Counted from the stretch's first letter, positions 45,451 through 54,493 are shown. The stretch is DNA of 64,000 nt from Streptomyces pristinaespiralis (GCF_001278075.1 NZ_CP011340.1:7065501-7129500); one strand, 5' to 3'. Notes: generated by a model not told the origin, from the letters alone. Program-made: numbers and translations.

Positions 45451-46950
45451 ATGACGCAGTGGACTTCTGCGGTGGGTGCGGCCCAGCTCGCACGGCAGCT
45501 CACCTCCCAGCAGGCGCGCCCCGCGGGGCCCGGGACCCGCAAGCCGCCCGCCTACCGCGCGCTCGCCGACGGCATCCGCCTGCTCGTCCTCGAGGGCCGC
45601 GTCCCGGTCGCCGCACGGCTGCCCGCGGAACGCGAACTCGCGCTGTCCCTCTCGGTCAGCCGCACCACGGTCGCCGCCGCGTACGAGGCGCTGCGCGGCG
45701 AGGGCTTCCTCGAGTCCCGCAGAGGCGCCGGCAGCTGGACCGCCGTACCCGCCGGGAACCCGCTGCCCGCCCGCGGCCTCGAGCCCCTGCCGCCGGAGTC
45801 GCTCGGCTCCATGATCGACCTGGGCTGTGCCGCGCTGCCCGCGCCGGAGCCGTGGCTGACCCGGTCCGTCCAGGGCGCCCTCGAGGAACTGCCGCCCTAC
45901 GCACACACCCACGGCGACTACCCGGCCGGACTGCCCGCCCTGCGCCAGATGCTCGCCGACCGCTACACGGAACGCGGCATCCCGACCATGCCGGAACAGA
46001 TCATGGTCACCACCGGCGCGATGGGCGCCATCGACGCGATCTGCCACCTGTTCGCCGGCCGCGGCGAACGCATCGCCGTCGAATCGCCCTCCTACGCCAA
46101 CATCCTCCAGCTGATGCGCGAGGCGGGCGCACGGCTCGTACCCGTGGCCATGGCGGAAGGCCTCACCGGCTGGGACCTGAACCGCTGGCGGCAGGTGCTG
46201 CGCGACGCCGCGCCCCGTCTCGCGTACGTCGTCGCCGACTTCCACAACCCCACCGGCGCGCTCGCCGACGAGCATCAGCGCCGCGCCCTGGTGGAGGCGG
46301 CACGCTCGGCAGGGACGGTGCTCGTCGTCGACGAGACCATGTCGGAACTGCACCTCGACCCCGACATCGAGATGCCGCCGCCCGTCTGCTCGTTCGACCC
46401 CGCGGGCTCCACGGTCCTCACCGTCGGCTCTGCCAGCAAGGCCTTCTGGGCCGGTATGCGGATCGGCTGGGTCCGCGCCGCCCCCGACGTGATCCGTTCG
46501 CTCGTCGCCGCCCGCGCCTACGCCGACCTCGGCACGCCGGTCCTGGAGCAGCTCGCCATCAACTGGCTGATGCGCACCGGCGGCTGGACCGAGGCCGTCT
46601 CCATCCGCCGGGAGCAGGCGCGCGACAACCGCGATGCGCTGGTGGCCGCGGTCCGCAAGGAACTTCCGGCCTGGGAGTTCGACGTCCCCCGCGGCGGCCT
46701 CACCCTCTGGGTCCGCACCGGCGGCCTCTCCGGCTCCCGCCTCGCCGAGGTCGGCGAGCGCGTGGGCGTCCGGGTGCCGTCGGGACCGCGTTTCGGTGTC
46801 GACGGCGCCTTCGAGGGCTACGTACGACTGCCGTTCACCGTGGGCGGCCCGGTGGCGGAGGAGGCGGCGGCCCGTCTCGCCGCGGCGGCGCGTCTGGTCT
46901 CCAAGGGGGCGACGACGGGCACGGAGGCCCCGCGCACGTTCGTGGCGTAG
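45451..46950 (+). CDS. MocR-type regulator (GntR domain fused to aminotransferase domain)
   Basis: PLP-dependent transcriptional regulator of 499 residues. The GntR winged helix (about residues 30-100, LPAERELALSLSVSRTTVAAAY with the end segment FLESRRGAGSW) is joined to a class I aminotransferase-like domain (about 140-490). That domain keeps DFHNPTGAL, VDETMSEL and the PLP lysine Lys330 in VGSASKAFWAGMRIGW. The ATG at 45451 is preferred over an in-frame ATG 66 bases upstream, which would lie within the operator-like repeat. It is divergent from the yczE-like gene, its probable target. Confidence 0.92.
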   Translation: MTQWTSAVGAAQLARQLTSQQARPAGPGTRKPPAYRALADGIRLLVLEGRVPVAARLPAERELALSLSVSRTTVAAAYEALRGEGFLESRRGAGSWTAVPAGNPLPARGLEPLPPESLGSMIDLGCAALPAPEPWLTRSVQGALEELPPYAHTHGDYPAGLPALRQMLADRYTERGIPTMPEQIMVTTGAMGAIDAICHLFAGRGERIAVESPSYANILQLMREAGARLVPVAMAEGLTGWDLNRWRQVLRDAAPRLAYVVADFHNPTGALADEHQRRALVEAARSAGTVLVVDETMSELHLDPDIEMPPPVCSFDPAGSTVLTVGSASKAFWAGMRIGWVRAAPDVIRSLVAARAYADLGTPVLEQLAINWLMRTGGWTEAVSIRREQARDNRDALVAAVRKELPAWEFDVPRGGLTLWVRTGGLSGSRLAEVGERVGVRVPSGPRFGVDGAFEGYVRLPFTVGGPVAEEAAARLAAAARLVSKGATTGTEAPRTFVA

Positions 46951-46971
46951 CGGCCCGGATGCCACTTCCGT

Positions 46972-47003
46972 GCGCCACCGGACCGGGCCCGGTCCGGTGG
47001 CGC
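46972..47003. terminator. palindromic terminator between convergent genes
   Basis: GCGCCACCGGACC (46972-46984) pairs with GGTCCGGTGGCGC (46991-47003) around GGGCCC. The whole 32-base element is a perfect palindrome lying between the convergent mocR-type and four-helix membrane protein genes. Confidence 0.75.
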
Positions 47004-47089
47004 TGTGCCGACCGGCCCAGGTGCGCTGATCGCGGGCGTCGGTCGGCTGCCGCGGGCCTGATCATGGCGAAGACCCCCGGCCGAAGACC

Positions 47090-47707
47090 TCAGTGGGCGA
47101 CGGGGGTCCGCCGGGCGCGGGCCCGGTCCTGGAACCATGCGGCGGCACCCACCAGCACCGCCGCCCCGACCCCGTACACCGGCAGCCACAGAGTCGTCGT
47201 GGCCGCCAGGCAGTCGGCCACGGCCTCGCGGGCCCGCACGTCCTGGGCGAACGCCAGGGCGGTGCCGTCACTGCCGGCCAGGTCCCCCAGTGCGGCCTTC
47301 ACCTGAAGGGCCTCGTACCTGCCCATCAGCCCGCACTTGCCGCGCGTGGCCGGCATCGGGAACAGCCAGGCCCGGCGCTGCAGCAGAGGTGCGAGCGCGA
47401 CCGCCACGCACAGGCCGACGACCAGCGCGTACGCGACCAGTCCGCGCATGTACGGCGAGCGGATGTCCGGCGTCCACTCCGCCCGTCGCTGGAAGGCGAG
47501 CATCACCGCGAGGAGCGTCACCCCGGTGAACGTGGCGAACCACTGCCAGGAGCCCTGGGCCAGCGCGAACGTCAGCACCGCTGCGAGTCCGATGCCGATG
47601 ACGCCGGGAGCGGGAAGGCCGTCGCCTGCTGCGACGGGGCCCGGCCTCGGGGTCACCCGGGGGCCGGGACCGCTTACGGGAGGCTCCTGCGGGGTGGGCA
47701 TCAGCAT
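47090..47707 (-). CDS. hypothetical four-helix membrane protein
   Basis: Unrecognised membrane protein of about 205 residues. A Pro/Gly-rich cytosolic N-terminus precedes helices near residues 35-52, 57-75, 88-108 and 180-198; the long loop between helices three and four (about 109-178) contains two cysteines and a charged ALGDLAGSDGTALAFAQD segment. The start is chosen at the ATG 47707 (MLMPTPQEPP); an earlier in-frame start at 47776 would add an arginine-rich stretch. It lies downstream of, and may be co-transcribed with, the P-loop membrane protein gene. Confidence 0.7.
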   Translation of the reverse strand: MLMPTPQEPPVSGPGPRVTPRPGPVAAGDGLPAPGVIGIGLAAVLTFALAQGSWQWFATFTGVTLLAVMLAFQRRAEWTPDIRSPYMRGLVAYALVVGLCVAVALAPLLQRRAWLFPMPATRGKCGLMGRYEALQVKAALGDLAGSDGTALAFAQDVRAREAVADCLAATTTLWLPVYGVGAAVLVGAAAWFQDRARARRTPVAH

Positions 47708-47808
47708 CCGCCGCCGGTCTCCGCGACCCCGGCCCCCGTGCCGTGGGCCCGGCGCCCCGCCCGAATGCCCGCACACGGCCGGCCGCGCGCCGGGGGCGTC
47801 CGGAACAC

Positions 47809-49392
47809 CTAGGGCTCCGCGGGGACCGTCGGCGGGCAGAGCGGCTTCGCCGGGATCACCGGCGCCGCCGGGGGCGCTTGCGGAGTGTCCGGCCCGGCGG
47901 GCAGCAGGGCGAGGACCGCCTGCCGGTGGGCCTCCGTCGTCGCGTCGTCGAACGGGTCGGGCGTGGCCGGGACCTGGAGCCGCAGGACGGGGCCGTTGCC
48001 GAGCCGCGCGTACCCCCGGCCGGGCGGGACGTCGGGGACGGGCGTGGTGCGCGGGATCTCCCCGAGCACGGATCGGATGTCGTCGACGCCGGCCCCGCCG
48101 AGGACCACCCGGGCACGGGTGTGGGTGCGTACCGCCTCGGTCAGCGCGTCGACGCTGTCGAACTGCTCGGCCACGACCACCGTCACGTGCGCGGCCCGTC
48201 CGTGCCGCAGTGGCACGGACAGCAGCTCCTGGGGGTCCACGTGCCCGTCAGCCGCGGCCAGGTGTCCGAAGACGCCGGGCCGGTCCACCAGGATCCACAG
48301 CGGCCGCCTCGTGTCCTCGGGGGCCGGCTGCCCCGCCTGCCGGGCCCTGTTGGCGGCGATGAGCCGTCGCTCCGTCTCATGGGCGGCCCATTCCAGGCTC
48401 GACAGCGCGCCGGCGAGACCGCATTCGACGGCCAGCACGCCCGCGCGGCCGATGAGGCAGGAGTATTCGCCGGTTCCGCTGCCCTCCACGATCAGTACGT
48501 CCCCGTGCTGCAGCGCCTGCAGGGCGATGGAGCGGAGAAGGGTCGTGGTGCCGCTGCCCGGTCCGCCGACGGCCAGCAGGTGCGGCTCGGTGGAGCGCGG
48601 TCCGGTGCGCCAGACGACCGGGGGCGCCTGGACGGTGATGTCGCCCTGGACGACCGGCACCGTGCGCTGGACCGCGTCGGCGTCGGTGAAGCCGAGGACG
48701 GTCTCGCCGGGGACGGTGACGAAGCGCTGGGCGGCGATGTCGGTGGACAGGGCGGGCAGCACGCTCATCACGAGCTCGTTGCCCTCCTCGTCCCAGGTGA
48801 AGAGGTATTCGCGCCCGCGCCCGGACTTCGCGTGCAGCAGCTGCTCGATCCGGGCCCGGGCAGCGGCCTCGCCGTCGGTGAAGTACGCGGGGTATGTGAC
48901 GCGCAGCCGGGTGAGGCGGCCGTTGCCGTCGAACTCGTACTCACTGAAGGCCTTGCTCCACTCCCCGCGGTGGGCGAACAGCGGAGCCGGGTCCTCGGGG
49001 ACGGAGAAGTACGGGACGAGTGCCTCGTACAGCGCCTGCAGCCGGGCGGTCTCCGCCTCGTCGGGTCCGGTCCTGACCGGTGTCCGGACGCGGCCCTGCC
49101 AGGCGGCCGCGGCCATCACCGTGATCAGGGCGACGAGTGGCCCGTACGGGATGAGCGCGACCACCAGGATGCAGGCGGCGACAAGGAACAGGGTCGGACC
49201 ACGCCGCTCCTTGGGGGTGCCGGCCCACTTCTGCCGGCCCTTCGCGGCGAGTTTCCGCAGACCGCGGGAGACCGTGATCAGCGGATGGAGGACGTCCGTG
49301 GCGCTGTCGGCGGCCGTGCGCGCGATCTCTCGGCTGCGGGTGATCTGGGCGCTGCCGCTGCTCAGAATGCGGGGGAGTGGACGCCGGGCCAC
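47809..49392 (-). CDS. membrane-anchored FtsK/EccC-like P-loop protein with degenerate Walker A
   Basis: Protein of 527 residues with two membrane helices near residues 66-95 and a soluble P-loop domain (about 255-470). The nucleotide loop reads LLAVGGPGSGTTTLLRSIAL, so the invariant Walker A lysine is threonine; degenerate loops of this kind occur in the later ATPase modules of EccC and in some FtsK relatives. The Walker B-like region is RRPLWILVDRPGVF. The C-terminal 40 residues are Pro-rich. The GTG start has AGGAG. It is preceded by a 64-residue two-helix protein gene. Nucleotide hydrolysis is doubtful. Function unknown. Confidence 0.75.
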   Translation of the reverse strand: MARRPLPRILSSGSAQITRSREIARTAADSATDVLHPLITVSRGLRKLAAKGRQKWAGTPKERRGPTLFLVAACILVVALIPYGPLVALITVMAAAAWQGRVRTPVRTGPDEAETARLQALYEALVPYFSVPEDPAPLFAHRGEWSKAFSEYEFDGNGRLTRLRVTYPAYFTDGEAAARARIEQLLHAKSGRGREYLFTWDEEGNELVMSVLPALSTDIAAQRFVTVPGETVLGFTDADAVQRTVPVVQGDITVQAPPVVWRTGPRSTEPHLLAVGGPGSGTTTLLRSIALQALQHGDVLIVEGSGTGEYSCLIGRAGVLAVECGLAGALSSLEWAAHETERRLIAANRARQAGQPAPEDTRRPLWILVDRPGVFGHLAAADGHVDPQELLSVPLRHGRAAHVTVVVAEQFDSVDALTEAVRTHTRARVVLGGAGVDDIRSVLGEIPRTTPVPDVPPGRGYARLGNGPVLRLQVPATPDPFDDATTEAHRQAVLALLPAGPDTPQAPPAAPVIPAKPLCPPTVPAEP

Positions 49393-49425
49393 ATCGTCTC
49401 CTGTGGGTGCCGAAGGGACGGGCGG

Positions 49426-49620
49426 TCAGAACTTGATCCCGCCCAGCAGACCGGCCAGGCTCGTCGTGCCTGCCTGGATGCTGGGGGCGATCGCGGTGCC
49501 GGCGAGGAAGAAGCCGAACAGCGCGGAGACGAGCGCGTGCGAGGCCTTGAGGCCGTCCTTCCTGAAGAACAGGAAGACGATGATGCCGAGGAGCACGACG
49601 CCTGACATGGACAGAATCAT
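49426..49620 (-). CDS. small two-helix membrane protein
   Basis: Hydrophobic protein of 64 residues: helix 1 about residues 4-17 (SMSGVVLLGIIVFLFF), a short basic RKDGLK turn, helix 2 about 26-45 and a small-residue tail GTTSLAGLLGGIKF. An AGGAGAACCTC ribosome-binding site precedes the ATG at 49620. The gene is 33 bases upstream of the P-loop protein gene on the same strand, so the two probably form a membrane complex. Size and topology resemble pilin-like or holin-like subunits, but no family could be assigned. Confidence 0.75.
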   Translation of the reverse strand: MILSMSGVVLLGIIVFLFFRKDGLKASHALVSALFGFFLAGTAIAPSIQAGTTSLAGLLGGIKF

Positions 49621-49914
49621 GAGGTTCTCCTGGGTGAGGGGACAGTCACCATGAGTTCTTCCAGGCTTACCGAAAGTATCTATGCGACAAAAGGTGCAAA
49701 AGAGTGAAATTCTGAGCATTTCACTGCACTGGCGGGCAGCCGGTCGTTGCCCGGCGGGCAGAGGGCCCGAACGCGCGGCACAGTGCCTCCGCGGCGGGAT
49801 GCATTGCCCCGGGCGCGCCGGGTCATGTCGCCGGCCGGGCAGTACCCTGTCGATTCACTCGTACGGCTGCTCCTGCCGTGCGGGCCAGGCAGAACGTGAA
49901 AGGCGGTACGTCCG

Positions 49915-50307
49915 ATGAGTGAGGTCCCGGACCCCGAGGTGATCGAACTCGCGACCAAGGTCTTCGACCTGGCGCGCCAGGGGGAGACCGAGGCACTCGC
50001 CGCGTACGTCGACGCGGGCGTCCCGGCCGACCTCACCAACGACAAGGGCGACACGCTCGTCATGCTCGCCGCCTATCACGGCCACGCTGCCGCCGTGGAG
50101 GCGCTCCTCGCCCGCGGCGCAGAGCCGAACCGGGCCAACGACCGCGGGCAGACCCCTCTCGCCGGTGCCGTCTTCAAGGGGGAGGACGCCGTGATCCGCG
50201 CTCTCCTCGCCGGAGGCGCCGACCCCGAGGCGGGCACCCCGTCCGCGGCGGATACGGCGCGGATGTTCGGGAAGGCGGATCTTCTGGAGCTGTTCGAAGC
50301 CCGCTGA
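49915..50307 (+). CDS. ankyrin-repeat protein
   Basis: Small cytosolic protein of 130 residues built of three or four ankyrin repeats (about residues 40-125). Clear repeat cores are GDTLVMLAAYHGHAAAVEALL (split as GDTLVMLAAYHGHA and VEALLARGAEPN), then RGQTPLAGAVFKGEDAVIRA and LLAGGADPEAG. Ankyrin proteins of this size usually mediate protein-protein contacts. The start has an AAAGGCGG element upstream. It is divergent from the two-helix protein gene across an unusually AT-rich spacer. No partner is indicated. Confidence 0.9.
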   Translation: MSEVPDPEVIELATKVFDLARQGETEALAAYVDAGVPADLTNDKGDTLVMLAAYHGHAAAVEALLARGAEPNRANDRGQTPLAGAVFKGEDAVIRALLAGGADPEAGTPSAADTARMFGKADLLELFEAR

Positions 50308-50460
50308 GCGGCTCGCGGGCAGCTGTGCAGGGGCCACCGCGGGGGGCGCCGTAAATGTGGTCGCGGTGGCGAAATGGGTGGGTCATCATGACGTCAGCCC
50401 CATCCCGGACGACATCAACCGGGAGTTTCCCCTGGGGCCACCGAAGAGAGGCAGAGGAAG

Positions 50461-50526
50461 ATGGTCTACACCGAGCGGAAGACGCGTATGACGACGGGCG
50501 GCCCTGCATGCTGCTGCGTGGCCTAG
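50461..50526 (+). CDS. possible 21-residue cysteine-rich leader ORF
   Basis: ATG at 50461 with GAGAGG nine bases upstream encodes MVYTERKTRMTTGGPACCCVA and a TAG stop. It ends 50 bases before the HEAT-type gene. Three consecutive Cys codons just before the stop recall the polycysteine upstream ORFs that mediate cysteine-responsive attenuation in mycobacteria. It is too short for statistical support; an internal ATG (50488) could give a 12-residue version. Confidence 0.4.
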   Translation: MVYTERKTRMTTGGPACCCVA

Positions 50527-50575
50527 GCACATCAGTCCCCGGTTGCGTCGACAGCTTGATGTGAGGCATTTTCCC

Positions 50576-51994
50576 ATGTTCGATCCAGTCATAGCGCCGA
50601 GCGGCACCTTGCTCGGCCTGCTGCAGAGGGGCCGTGGCGACGGCACGCTGCACGCGCTCGCAGCCCCGCGGGCCGAAGCCCTCGCCGCCCTCAACCACTG
50701 CGTGCTCAGCGACCCCCGCCACGACTGGCAGGTCGAGAACCGCTCCCTCTACTACGCCCGCCTCTTCCTCGATCTCCACGGCAGTCTCGAGGAGATCGAG
50801 CGGCACCTGTGCGACGCCGACGACCACCTCGACACCGAGGAGTGCCGGACCGGTCTGGCCCTCGCGGTGCTCGGCCATCTCGCCTCCTACGGCAGGGGCG
50901 ACGCACTCGCCCTGCTCCGGCAGTACGCCAGGAACGGCGCCAACTGGGCCTGGGCGCTCGACGAGCTCGCCCTCCGCGACGACGACGCGGGACTGCGGGC
51001 GCTGGCCCTGCCCATCCTGTCCCGGTTCCCCGCGAGCCCCGAGGGCGACGCCGAACTGGCCGTCGCGGTGCGGGACTCCTTCGAACCGCGGCCCTGGCGG
51101 CTGTGGGCGGAGGACCCGCGGGAAGCCGTGGGCGCCAGGATCAGGGCCGCGCAGGAAGCGGGCTCCTTCGACCGCTGGCAACGCCAGATGCGGCCTTCCG
51201 GGCCCCGGCCCGGCTGGAGCGTCCAGGCGGTCCTGGACTGGGCGGACCAAGGTCTGGAGCGAGGCAGCGCCCTGCATGTCCCGGCAGCGCGGTGCCTGAC
51301 CGCAGTGGCAGGACCGGAGGACCGTCCGGCCATCGTCGAAGCCGCCCGCAGCGGGCCGGACGGCGCACGCTGCGCCGCCCTCCACTACCTGGCCGAGTCA
51401 CGCGACGCCGTCGTCCTCGACCTGATCGAGACCGCTGTGGGCGCCGGTTCGAGGACCGTCGCCGAAGCCGCCGTCGCCGCCTTCGAGCGGATGTGCGGCG
51501 AGGAGGCCGTCGACCGCGCACGTGCCTGGGTGCAGCGCCCCGACGCCCTGGGCGCATCCGCGGCCGGCGTGCTCGCCTGCCGGGGCGTCGCCGCCGACGC
51601 GCAGCTCGTCCTCGGCGCCCTGCGAGAGACCGTGCGGGGCGACGGGCCCGACTCGCCCCGGCTGTGGACCCTCGTCGACGGGGCGGGACGGCTCGGCATC
51701 GCCTGCGCCGCCCCCGTGCTGCGCCATGTGTACCGGGAGACGGCCTCCTCGCACCTGCGGGGCCGCGCCGCACGGGCCCTCGCCACCACCGATCCCTCCT
51801 TCGCCACCGGCTTCGCCGTCGAATGCCTGTGGGACTGCGAGGAGACCACCAGGGAAGTCGCCGCTCTGCACGCGGAGACGGGTGACGTACGCGTCGCCGA
51901 CCGGCTGCGCAGGCTCGCCGCCGACCCCGCGGAGGAGGCCGAGGTGCAGACCGCCGTGCGCAGCCGGATCGGACCGGACCGGCCGACCGTGTGA
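50576..51994 (+). CDS. HEAT-repeat-type helical protein
   Basis: Cytosolic protein of 472 residues made of repeated helical pairs in the HEAT/PBS-lyase style, strongest from about residue 225 onward (AARCLTAVAGPEDRPAIVEA, RCAALHYLAESRDAVVLDLI, AEAAVAAFERMCGEEAVDRA, HLRGRAARALATTDPSFATG). Such solenoids are scaffolds. No catalytic motif is visible. The ATG at 50576 (MFDPVIAPSGTLLGLLQRG) is preferred over an in-frame ATG-less extension upstream. A possible cysteine-rich leader ORF precedes it. Function unknown. Confidence 0.85.
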   Translation: MFDPVIAPSGTLLGLLQRGRGDGTLHALAAPRAEALAALNHCVLSDPRHDWQVENRSLYYARLFLDLHGSLEEIERHLCDADDHLDTEECRTGLALAVLGHLASYGRGDALALLRQYARNGANWAWALDELALRDDDAGLRALALPILSRFPASPEGDAELAVAVRDSFEPRPWRLWAEDPREAVGARIRAAQEAGSFDRWQRQMRPSGPRPGWSVQAVLDWADQGLERGSALHVPAARCLTAVAGPEDRPAIVEAARSGPDGARCAALHYLAESRDAVVLDLIETAVGAGSRTVAEAAVAAFERMCGEEAVDRARAWVQRPDALGASAAGVLACRGVAADAQLVLGALRETVRGDGPDSPRLWTLVDGAGRLGIACAAPVLRHVYRETASSHLRGRAARALATTDPSFATGFAVECLWDCEETTREVAALHAETGDVRVADRLRRLAADPAEEAEVQTAVRSRIGPDRPTV

Positions 51995-52202
51995 CACGCG
52001 GCTCCGGGACCGGCCCAGGCGCCGCATGATCCGGTGACTGCGGCACCCCGCCGGACCGACGCCTTCGGGGGAGGCGTGCGGCGGCGACCGCGGCGCCCGC
52101 CGACGGTCGACGTCCGGCGCGGACACAAACGCTCATGGGACGTTCCACACACGGAAAGATCCACGTTGGCGCAGCCACTCCGGGGCCGACGACAACACGG
52201 GT

Positions 52203-53327
52203 ATGCGTGTCGTCATCGTCACCGAATCCTTTCCGCCAGACGTCAACGGTGTGGCGCACTGCGCCCAGCAGACCGCCCGGCATATCGCCGCCCGCGGTCA
52301 TGAACCGCTCGTCGTCGCCCCGGCCGCGGCCGGGGCGACGAGCTGCGACGCGGCCGCCCCCTACCCGGTGGTGCGCGTGCCCTCGCTGCCCCTGCCCGGC
52401 TATCCGCAGGTGCGCGTCGCCCTGCCCAGCCGCCGGGTCGCGGCGGCGATCGCCGCGCACCGGGCCGACCTCGTCCACCTCGCCAGCCCGTTCGTGCTCG
52501 GTGTGCGCGGCATGGCGGCCGCTGCGCGTCTCGGCCTGCCGGCCGTCGCCGTCTACCAGACGGACCTGGCCGGATACGCGCGTACCTACGTAGGAGCCGG
52601 TGAGGGTGCCGCATGGCGGCGCATCAGGGCCGTGCACGGCGCCGCCGACCGCACCCTCGCGCCGTCCACCGCCGCCCTGCGCGACCTCGAGGAGCACGGT
52701 GTCGAGCGGGTGCGGCTGTGGCCGCGCGGAGTGGAGACCACACGCTTCCGGCCGGAGCTGCGGGACGAGGAACTGCGCCGCACCCTCGCGCCGGACGGTG
52801 AGGTGATCGTCGGCTACGTGGGCCGGCTCGCCCCGGAGAAGCACGTCGAACTCCTCGCCGGGGTCTGCGCGCTGCCCGGCGTACGGCTCGTCGTCGTCGG
52901 CGACGGACCCAGTGGGGCGGCCCTGCGCGCCGCACTGCCCGGCGCCACCTTCCTCGGCCGGCGGACCGGCGACGATCTCGCGCGGATCTTCGCCTCGCTG
53001 GACGTCTTCGCGCACACCGGCCCCTACGAGACGTTCTGCCAGACCGTGCAGGAGGCCATGGCCTGCGGGATTCCCGTGATCGCGCCGGCCGCGGGCGGCC
53101 CGCTCGACCTCGTCGCCCACGGCCGGACCGGGCTGCTCGTAGAGCCGCACAGTGCCGACGCCGTACGTGCGGCGGTCGTCGCGCTCGCCGGCGACCCCGC
53201 CCTGCGGGCCGCGTACGGGCGGGCCGGGCTCGCCGCCGTCGAGGGCCGGACCTGGGCGGTGGTCGGCGACCTGCTGCTCGACCACTACGCCGATGTGCTC
53301 GGCGCGCGGACGGCGGTGGCGGCATGA
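52203..53327 (+). CDS. GT4-family glycosyltransferase (mannosyltransferase-like)
   Basis: Retaining GT-B glycosyltransferase of 374 residues. The N-terminal domain starts RVVIVTESFPPDVNGVAHCA; the C-terminal domain has VGYVGRLAPEKHVELL and the donor-site EX7E motif within GPYETFCQTVQEAMACGIPVI (first Glu in PYE, second in QEA). The FPPDVNGV start resembles GDP-mannose-dependent mannosyltransferases of the MgtA/PimB group that build membrane glycolipids in actinobacteria. It overlaps the next GT4 gene by four bases. The acceptor is unknown. Cytoplasmic or membrane-peripheral. Confidence 0.92.
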   Translation: MRVVIVTESFPPDVNGVAHCAQQTARHIAARGHEPLVVAPAAAGATSCDAAAPYPVVRVPSLPLPGYPQVRVALPSRRVAAAIAAHRADLVHLASPFVLGVRGMAAAARLGLPAVAVYQTDLAGYARTYVGAGEGAAWRRIRAVHGAADRTLAPSTAALRDLEEHGVERVRLWPRGVETTRFRPELRDEELRRTLAPDGEVIVGYVGRLAPEKHVELLAGVCALPGVRLVVVGDGPSGAALRAALPGATFLGRRTGDDLARIFASLDVFAHTGPYETFCQTVQEAMACGIPVIAPAAGGPLDLVAHGRTGLLVEPHSADAVRAAVVALAGDPALRAAYGRAGLAAVEGRTWAVVGDLLLDHYADVLGARTAVAA

Positions 53328-54493
53328 GCGGGGAACACGGGCTGCGCATCGTACGCCTGGCGAACTTCGTCACGCCCTCGTCCGGAGGGCTGCGGACCGC
53401 GCTCGCCGAACTCGGCCGCGGATATCTGGCCGCCGGCCACGAGCCGGTGCTCGTCGTGCCCGGTGACGTCGAGAGCGACCGGCACACCGATCAGGGGCGC
53501 GTCATCACCCTGCCGGGACCGGAGATCCCGGGAACCGGCGGTTACCGGGTGCTCGCCGGACGGCGCAGGCTCCGCCGGGTGCTGGAGGAACTGGCGCCCG
53601 ACCGGCTCGAGGTCTCCGACCGCACCACCCTGCGCTGGACCGGCGAGTGGGCACGGCGGCGGCGGATCCCTTCGGTGATGGTCTCGCACGAGACGGCCGA
53701 CGGAGTGCTCCGCACGTGGGGCCTGACGGGGTCCGTCGCCGCGGGCACCGCGGACCGGCTCAACCGCCGCAGCGCGTGGGCCTATTCACGGATCGTCTGC
53801 ACGACGGAGTGGGCGGAGCGCGAGTTCGTGCGCATCGGGGCACGCAATGTCGTACGGGCGCCTCTCGGTGTCGACCTGCGGCGCTGCCGGCCGGAACGGC
53901 GCAGCGCGCTGCTGCGCGCACGGCACGCGGCCGGAGCCGACGTGCTGCTTCTGCTGTGTTCTCGGCTCTCCGTGGAGAAACGTCCCGCTACGGCCCTCGA
54001 CGCGCTCGCCGCACTGCGCGAGAGGGGCCTGCGGGTGTCGATGGTCGTCGCCGGCGACGGGCCGCTGAAGGCCTCGCTGGTACGCCGGGCGCACACGGAC
54101 CGGCTGCCCGTCCGGTTCCTCGGCCATGTCCCCGACCGGGAGTCGGTCGCCGACCTCCAGGCCGCGGCCGACGTGTGCCTGGCCCCCGGCCCCGCCGAGA
54201 CCTTCGGGCTCTCCGCCCTCGAGGCCCTGGCCTGCGGCACGCCGGTCGTCGCCAGCGCCTCTTCGGCGCTGCCCGAGGTCGTGGGCGACGCGGGGATCGC
54301 GGCGGCCGACACGGGCGCGGACTTCGCGGCCGCCGTGCTGGAGCTGCTCTCCCGGCCGGCGGAGGCGCGCCGCCGGGTGGCACGGGCGCGAGCCGAACTC
54401 TTCGGCTGGCAGCGGTCGGTGGCGGCGTTCCTCGCGGCTCACCAGGCGCTGCCGGCGGGGGACCCGGCCTCCGGTCCGGGGAGCGGGCGATGA
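53324..54493 (+). CDS. second GT4-family glycosyltransferase
   Basis: GT-B fold glycosyltransferase of 389 residues, translationally coupled to the preceding GT4 (ATGA overlap) and to the SGNH gene downstream (ATGA overlap). The acceptor-side loop is LANFVTPSSGGLRTALAELG; the donor side has LLCSRLSVEKRPATALDAL and the EX7E pair in GPAETFGLSALEALACGTPV. It differs enough from its neighbour to use another acceptor, so the pair may add two sugars in sequence to one lipid. Donor probably GDP-mannose or another nucleotide hexose (inference). Confidence 0.92.
   Translation: MSGEHGLRIVRLANFVTPSSGGLRTALAELGRGYLAAGHEPVLVVPGDVESDRHTDQGRVITLPGPEIPGTGGYRVLAGRRRLRRVLEELAPDRLEVSDRTTLRWTGEWARRRRIPSVMVSHETADGVLRTWGLTGSVAAGTADRLNRRSAWAYSRIVCTTEWAEREFVRIGARNVVRAPLGVDLRRCRPERRSALLRARHAAGADVLLLLCSRLSVEKRPATALDALAALRERGLRVSMVVAGDGPLKASLVRRAHTDRLPVRFLGHVPDRESVADLQAAADVCLAPGPAETFGLSALEALACGTPVVASASSALPEVVGDAGIAAADTGADFAAAVLELLSRPAEARRRVARARAELFGWQRSVAAFLAAHQALPAGDPASGPGSGR

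Noticed and set aside
30228..49620. A type VII secretion locus made of the EccA-like and EccC-like genes
   Set aside because: They are about 16 kb apart, the EccC-like protein lacks a functional Walker A, and no WXG100, EccB, EccD, EccE or mycosin gene is present.
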